Positions 59,899 through 64,000 of a stretch of DNA of 64,000 bases are shown one piece after another (the stretch's first letter is position 1; the number at the start of each line of letters is the position of its first letter). This DNA is from Candidatus Bipolaricaulota bacterium. Its GTDB lineage: Bacteria; Bipolaricaulota; Bipolaricaulia; UBA7950; UBA9294. The stretch lies in contig JANQEA010000035.1 of the NCBI GenBank assembly GCA_028278555.1, positions 1 through 64,000 of the forward strand, read 5' to 3'. The translations under genes and the position numbers were made by a program. The notes below the pieces were generated by a model. That model searched no databases and was not told the DNA's origin. It was given only the letters and a program-made list of their open reading frames with translations.

Positions 59899-61347
59899 GT
59901 GACGGATAGTGCTGCCGTGGACACGAGGAAGCTGGTTCCGCTGCCGAGTCTGTTCGGCATTCTCAAACCGGCCGTCGGCCCGAGCTCGTCGCACACGCTC
60001 GGCCCAATGCGCGCGGGACGGCGTTTTCGAGAAATCCTCGAGGCAAGACCCGAGCCGGAGGCCGGAGGGAGAATCGCGGTCACCCTCTACGGAAGCCTCG
60101 CACATACGGGGCGAGGGCACCTGACCGATCGCGCGCTCGTGGCCGGGCTCTCCGGATTCGGCCCGGAGGATCTCGCGGACCGGACGATCGAGTCGATCTA
60201 TCAGGAGGCCGAGTCGACCGGCGTCCTCCTTCTCGCGAACGGCGGCTTCGTCTTCCGACCGTCGGTCGACATCTTCTTCGACACACAGACGCCTCCGCAG
60301 CCGCACCCGAACACGGTCCGGTTCGCGCTTCACGACCTTCAGGGGCTCGTCCTCCTGTCGTCCGTCTACTGCTCGATCGGCGGCGGCGTGGTCGTCGATG
60401 CCGCCGAGTTCGAGAGCCTCGGCGAGGAGCGGGCAGCACACGAGGCTTCGGCACGCGGAGTCGTCGAAACATGCAAGCGAGATCGGATGTCTCTCGCCGA
60501 CTACATGCTCGCGATGGAGGTAGAGGCCCACGGTCACTCGCAGGAGCGCGTCTTCGATCACGTGAGGCGCGTCTGGTCTCTGATGTCCGGGTCGATCGAT
60601 CGCGGGTTGGCGACCGAAGGCGTCCTCCCCGGGAAGCTGTGTGTCGAGCGTCGGGCGTCCGCGATGCTCTCCCGCTTAGAACAGCGGGGAGAGACGTCCC
60701 GCATGCTCGTCGCAGAGAGCACTCGGGCGTCGATCTACGCCATTGCCGTCGCGGAGGAGAACGCGGCCGGCGGTGCCGTCGTCACCGCGCCGACGTGCGG
60801 GGCGGCAGGCGTCTTGCCCGCTTGCCTTCGGATCATGAAGGAATCGCTTGATCTCACGGAGGAGCAGATTTATGAGGCCCTCCTTGTGGCAAGCGCAATC
60901 GGCGGCCTTGCCGTGGCCAAGGCATCGATCGCCGGCGCTTTGGTTGGCTGCCAGGGGGAGGTCGGTGTGGCGAGTGCGATGGCCGCGGCCGCCGTCTGTC
61001 ATCTTCTCGGCGGCTCGGTTCAGGATGTGGTCGACCGTGCGGCCGAGACGGCGCTCGAGCACTTCCTCGGCCTGACGTGCGATCCGGTCGCCGGCCTCGT
61101 GCAGATTCCGTGCATCGAGCGGAACGCAGCAGGCGCCGTCTCGGCACTCAACGCGGCAAACCTGGCGATGGTCTCCGGCGGGCGCGATCGCGTCAGTTTC
61201 GACGCGACCCTCGAGGTGATGCATCAGACCGGTCTCGACCTGCGCAGCCGCTACAAGGAGACATCCCTCGGCGGCCTCGCCGCCGTCTCCGATCTCGACC
61301 GCGACGGCGTGCCGGACATTCCGGACGACCGTCGATCGGCGGCGTAG
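59899..61347 (+). CDS. sdaA: L-serine ammonia-lyase (iron-sulfur, single chain)
   Basis: The enzyme converts serine to pyruvate and ammonia using a 4Fe-4S cluster. The 482-residue protein has the beta domain with VGPSSSHTLGPMRAG and the alpha domain with VVTAPTCGAAGVLPA, LVGCQGEVGVASAM and LTCDPVAGLVQIPCIERN; the cysteines of the last two motifs are the cluster ligands. The fused beta-alpha layout is the SdaA type. GTG at 59899 or 59917 could be the start; neither has a strong ribosome site. Confidence 0.94.
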   Translation: MTDSAAVDTRKLVPLPSLFGILKPAVGPSSSHTLGPMRAGRRFREILEARPEPEAGGRIAVTLYGSLAHTGRGHLTDRALVAGLSGFGPEDLADRTIESIYQEAESTGVLLLANGGFVFRPSVDIFFDTQTPPQPHPNTVRFALHDLQGLVLLSSVYCSIGGGVVVDAAEFESLGEERAAHEASARGVVETCKRDRMSLADYMLAMEVEAHGHSQERVFDHVRRVWSLMSGSIDRGLATEGVLPGKLCVERRASAMLSRLEQRGETSRMLVAESTRASIYAIAVAEENAAGGAVVTAPTCGAAGVLPACLRIMKESLDLTEEQIYEALLVASAIGGLAVAKASIAGALVGCQGEVGVASAMAAAAVCHLLGGSVQDVVDRAAETALEHFLGLTCDPVAGLVQIPCIERNAAGAVSALNAANLAMVSGGRDRVSFDATLEVMHQTGLDLRSRYKETSLGGLAAVSDLDRDGVPDIPDDRRSAA

Positions 61348-61410
61348 GAAGCGCTTCGTGGACAGCGCTTCGATCCCCCCGTATCGTTCCAACGACGAGA
61401 GGAGGCGTGC

Positions 61411-61818
61411 ATGTCGGTGACGCAGATCAAGATCCGCGGGTATCACGAGGACCGATTCGGACACGTCAACAACGCCCGCTACCTCGAGCTCCTCGAGGAG
61501 GCACGGTGGGACGAGTTCGAACGCCGCGGCGTCGACGCCGATTTCCTGAAGGAGAACGGCGTCTTCCCGGTGGTTGTGCGCCTCTCCATCTCCTACCGCC
61601 GTCCGGCGAGCGCAGGAGATACCGTGAACGTCTCCGTCGACGTGAAGAGAGCAGGCCGCCGGAAGATCGTCCTCGCGCAGGAGATCCGCCTCGATGGCTC
61701 GGGGACCGTCTGCGCCGAGGCGGAGATCGAGGTTGTCTTCCTCGACGAAACGACCGGGCGACCCGTTCCTCTCGGCGAGCCGTTCTACGGCATTTGGCCG
61801 GAGCTACGGCCGGAGTGA
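61411..61818 (+). CDS. Hotdog-fold acyl-CoA thioesterase (4HBT)
   Basis: The 135-residue protein has the YbgC/4HBT pattern: EDRFGHVNNARYLELLEEAR (acidic/His-N-N catalytic motif), VVVRLSISYRRPASAGDTVN and a hot-dog beta sheet. It should hydrolyse short acyl-CoA or hydroxybenzoyl-CoA-type thioesters. GAGGAGG precedes the ATG. It lies 63 bases after sdaA. Confidence 0.9.
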   Translation: MSVTQIKIRGYHEDRFGHVNNARYLELLEEARWDEFERRGVDADFLKENGVFPVVVRLSISYRRPASAGDTVNVSVDVKRAGRRKIVLAQEIRLDGSGTVCAEAEIEVVFLDETTGRPVPLGEPFYGIWPELRPE

Positions 61819-61822
61819 TCAG

Positions 61823-62536
61823 TCAGCAGGACACGTACGCGTAGATGTCGATGATCAGGCCAGATGCGTCGTAGAGCACCGCGATGTCGCTGTGGTCGTT
61901 CCAGATCGGACCGTCGGCGTTCCAGTACAGGATGCTGCTCGTATTGACACCCGCCCCGGAATGCACGAAGACGACTGCTCCGACCGCCAACACGTATCCA
62001 TCCGGAAAGCGGAAGATCGCGCCCCGCTCGTTCGAGACCATCCAGCCGCTGAGATCGGCCGGAGCAGCCCCGGTGTTCTCCAGTGTGAAGTATTCGTCGT
62101 TCAGGTTGACGGCGTCGTCGCCGTCGGCGTCATAGTGGAACGGCCAGGCGAACTCGACCCGTGTCGCATTCGGCGGAGGAGGTGGCGGATGGACGGTGAG
62201 GAGCTGCTCGCTGCTCGCCTGGTTCCCGTCGTGATCGGTCACCGTCAGACGGACCGTGAACGCTTTCTCCGATTCAACCGCGTAGGTGTGAACCGGAGAG
62301 GGTCCCACACCCGCGGCACCGTCACCGAACGTCCAGTCGTAGCGGACGATCGCGCCGTCCGGATCGAACGACGCCGACGCATCGAACGTGACGACGAGGG
62401 GACTGTCGCCGGATTCCGGCGCCATCGCGAAGAGGGCGATCGGCAGACCGCCCGGCCCGAAGCAGCCGGAGGCGAGAAGAATCGTGAGGCATCCAATCCA
62501 GAGGGGAAATCGTCGGACGAGTCTGCGGCAGAGCAT
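61823..62536 (-). CDS. Lipoprotein with PKD and lamin-tail domains
   Basis: The 237-residue protein has a lipoprotein signal (LTILLASGC), a PKD domain (FDASASFDPDGAIVRYDW, then FTVRLTVTDHDGNQ), a proline linker (HPPPPPPN) and a C-terminal lamin-tail domain (NDEYFTLENTGAAPADLSGW, then FPDGYVLAVGAVVFVHSG). Such modules form surface-exposed adhesive or scaffold proteins. The start at 62536 lacks a well-spaced ribosome site. It converges on the thioesterase. Confidence 0.85.
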   Translation of the reverse strand: MLCRRLVRRFPLWIGCLTILLASGCFGPGGLPIALFAMAPESGDSPLVVTFDASASFDPDGAIVRYDWTFGDGAAGVGPSPVHTYAVESEKAFTVRLTVTDHDGNQASSEQLLTVHPPPPPPNATRVEFAWPFHYDADGDDAVNLNDEYFTLENTGAAPADLSGWMVSNERGAIFRFPDGYVLAVGAVVFVHSGAGVNTSSILYWNADGPIWNDHSDIAVLYDASGLIIDIYAYVSC

Positions 62537-62723
62537 GGCGCATAAGAATACCTCGAACTCCAGAATCGACCCAGCCCGCCGAACGGAACTGTGACCCACA
62601 TAACATTCGGACATCGGTGCGATTCCCGCCTGACCGACATGCCGTCAGCAACGGTCACGTCGCGGCGTTCTAGCAAGGGCACTTCCCTAGCCTCTTTGTG
62701 GGAATCGGACAAGGGGGGAAGGA

Positions 62724-63008
62724 ATGAAGATCGCGCCCTGCATCCTGGAGATGATCACCCTCATCTTCCTGCTGTTCTGGAGCTTCAACGGAGCATTCAC
62801 CTACGTCAGCGCGCCATCGACCGATCTGATCAGTCAATCGACATCCGAGCTGGTCACTGCGTGGGGCGAACCGGAGAGCGTCACCGTGGCCGCCGACGTT
62901 GGACTCCACGCATCACAGCTCGAAGACGTGGAAATCTGGTCGTACGCCAACCCGGCACGCTCCGTCATCGTCCAGAACGACGTCGTCGTGTCGATTCGGA
63001 TGGGGTGA
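62724..63008 (+). CDS. Small membrane-anchored or exported protein, BamE/SmpA-like pattern
   Basis: The 94-residue protein has one N-terminal hydrophobic segment (MITLIFLLFWSFNGAFTYV), then SELVTAWGEPESVTVAADV and VEIWSYANPARSVIVQNDVV, the W-G-x-P and aromatic-Y pattern of SmpA/OmlA-type proteins. AAGGGGGGAAGG precedes the ATG. The resemblance is weak; function unknown. Confidence 0.6.
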   Translation: MKIAPCILEMITLIFLLFWSFNGAFTYVSAPSTDLISQSTSELVTAWGEPESVTVAADVGLHASQLEDVEIWSYANPARSVIVQNDVVVSIRMG

Positions 63009-63037
63009 GGGAATAGAGGGAAGATCCAGCCCTCCGA

Positions 63038-63061
63038 CCTGACTCGGGAGACAGAGTCAGG
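63038..63061 (+). terminator. Hairpin after the small exported protein
   Basis: CCTGACTC (63038-63045) pairs with GAGTCAGG (63054-63061) around an eight-base loop; no T-tract. Possible terminator of the 62724 gene. The stretch 63062-63298 shows no credible gene. Confidence 0.35.
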
Positions 63062-63298
63062 GTCGCGCTACGATGAGAATCCTCCCCGTGTCCGGTCCAG
63101 CTTCCTTAACGCCTTCTCCACCACGTTCATGTAGTCGCCCATCGTAAGCGCTCAGGCCATGTCGTCTCTCGTGAACATGAGCGTCATGGGTCATCCTGGC
63201 AGTCAGGGCGGCATTGCAGTATCGGCATCCGTTGCGCTCAGGACATGCTCTTGAGCACGTTAGGCCTCGCGAAAGCAGGCTACTGCACACTCTTCCCG

Positions 63299-63481
63299 CT
63301 ACATTCCAGATATCTTCTTTGCTCCCCGGAGTGCTTCCACAACGCCATACACCAGAGTCGCAGCGGCGCTGAGCCGGTACAGAAGATCTGGTGCGATTCG
63401 GGAAGGAACTATCGCAATTAGCACAGTTGCGATGAACACAAGGGACAAGCACACAGTTCGACGAGTAGACTTCCCAGCCAT
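63299..63481 (-). CDS. Small two-helix membrane protein
   Basis: AAGGAGG lies before the ATG at 63481 and a consensus promoter about 40 bases further upstream, so this 60-residue protein is well supported despite its size. It has two hydrophobic helices (VCLSLVFIATVLIAIV and LLYRLSAAATLVYGVVEALR) joined by SRIAPD, and a basic end. No family recognised. Base composition is lower in GC than most of the window. Confidence 0.65.
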   Translation of the reverse strand: MAGKSTRRTVCLSLVFIATVLIAIVPSRIAPDLLYRLSAAATLVYGVVEALRGAKKISGM

Positions 63482-63520
63482 GATTCCTCCTTCCTTGATT
63501 TCGGCAAGCGGCTGCACAGG

Positions 63521-63549
63521 AGGTTATAAAGATATCCTGGTGGTGTCAA
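63521..63549 (-). promoter_or_regulatory. Promoter of the two-helix membrane protein
   Basis: Minus strand: -35 TTGACA (63549-63544), 17 bases, -10 TAACCT (63526-63521). Confidence 0.6.
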
Positions 63550-64000
63550 TGAGTATCTGGTATATTCTCTTCGGCACTAGTGCCAGTCTGGTTGCGGCGC
63601 GCCAACAGCAGGCCGATCCATCCATGCAAGACCGAGCTGTCACCTACTGAGAGAGGAATCCTAGGAGTTCATTAGAGTACCTGCAGGGTTAGAGTGTACA
63701 GGACTCCCCAGCAGAACTAGGTATTCACCTTCCCAGACCAGACCCCATGATTGAAGACTGCGTGGTGTAATACTGATTACATTCCCCCATCTATCGACTA
63801 GTAACCCCCGAACCCATCTCCGCTCTGAAGGGTGCGGAATCTCCAATGGGGCTGCCATCCCGCAGGACGTGTTGCTCGTGGGGGTAGGGGGTAGCCCCCC
63901 AGATGCCGAAGATTACCCCCATTTGCATGAGACCCGACTATCTGGTGTATACTAGCTGAAGCAGCCCCCTGAGTTATGTTTGTGTCGGGGATGATATGTG
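63550..64000. other. Lower-GC region without a recognised gene
   Basis: No credible gene was seen. A G-run/C-run hairpin (GGGGGTAGCCCCCC, near 63887-63900) and a weak rightward promoter-like pair, TTGCAT (63923-63928) and TATACT (63948-63953) with a 19-base spacer, are present; the latter could drive a gene beyond the window. Confidence 0.4.

Noticed and set aside
63057..63452. A 131-codon minus-strand frame
   Set aside because: It overlaps the better supported 60-residue membrane protein, has a Cys/Arg-rich random-looking sequence and no ribosome site.
63661..63858. A 65-codon minus-strand frame
   Set aside because: No ribosome site or promoter, and no family features; not enough to call.
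1..64000. tRNA or rRNA genes
   Set aside because: No T-loop plus acceptor-stem combination and no rRNA core sequence was seen on either strand; a tRNAscan run would be decisive.

Overview
The window is a 64 kb piece of high-GC bacterial chromosome, densely packed with mostly housekeeping and metabolic genes in short operons on both strands. No rRNA, tRNA, CRISPR array, transposase or phage gene was recognised. Predicted lipoproteins, secreted beta-rich proteins whose C-termini suit outer-membrane barrels, and a periplasmic-binding-protein ABC importer suggest a double-membraned (diderm) bacterium. Frequent GTG/TTG starts, 4-base ATGA overlaps and several apparently leaderless genes are seen. 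A deep-branching candidate phylum is plausible, but this is inference and nothing here fixes the taxon.

Layout. 0-5 kb: the start of a ribbon-helix-helix antitoxin, a tandem repeat array, DNA polymerase III delta (holA), then a leftward mgtE - membrane protein - yajC - secD operon. 5-13.7 kb: gamma-glutamyltransferase, a secreted glycosidase-like protein, YbaK, PepF with an HD protein, a TauE-type permease and a short asparaginase. 13.7-16.9 kb: a heat-shock unit (promoter, CIRCE-like element, Clp ATPase without a middle domain) followed by a HEPN-like protein of different composition. 16.9-20.2 kb: leftward hydantoinase/dihydroorotase-like gene, pyrB and a transketolase N-terminal subunit. 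20.3-29.7 kb: MutT-type NUDIX, an HD-GYP response regulator, DmpA-type peptidase, GNAT, radical SAM, a 7TM-PAS-GAF-GGDEF cyclase, two TIGR04076-like paralogues, patatin and a thioredoxin-like protein. 29.8-35.4 kb: ABC-F ATPase and phosphodiesterase, then padR plus a cobalamin/siderophore/haem-type ABC importer. 35.4-39.4 kb: three secreted proteins (two beta-rich, one PKD) with a HAD phosphatase. 39.5-47.3 kb: MFS exporter, CysM, two metallo-beta-lactamase-fold proteins, a lipoprotein, an unrecognised divergent gene pair, an M28 peptidase and oligoribonuclease. 47.4-51.4 kb: a palindrome-controlled MBL-fold hydrolase/TetR operon, PlsC and an Atg22-like transporter. 51.4-64 kb: cold-shock protein, YecH, small unknown proteins, GNAT proteins, DUF4389 protein, ornithine cyclodeaminase family, a large lipoprotein, serine dehydratase, thioesterase, a PKD/lamin-tail lipoprotein and a lower-GC gene-poor end.

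The most unusual things are (i) a family of seven hairpin repeats sharing a conserved 3' flank, three of them in a 107-109 bp tandem array; (ii) the HEPN-like gene overlapping the Clp ATPase gene; (iii) the divergently transcribed unknown pair at 44.5-45.5 kb with two strong promoters; (iv) textbook operators (CIRCE, a 20-bp TetR-type palindrome, a start-codon palindrome at padR); and (v) secD without secF beside it, encoding a natural hexahistidine near its N-terminus.
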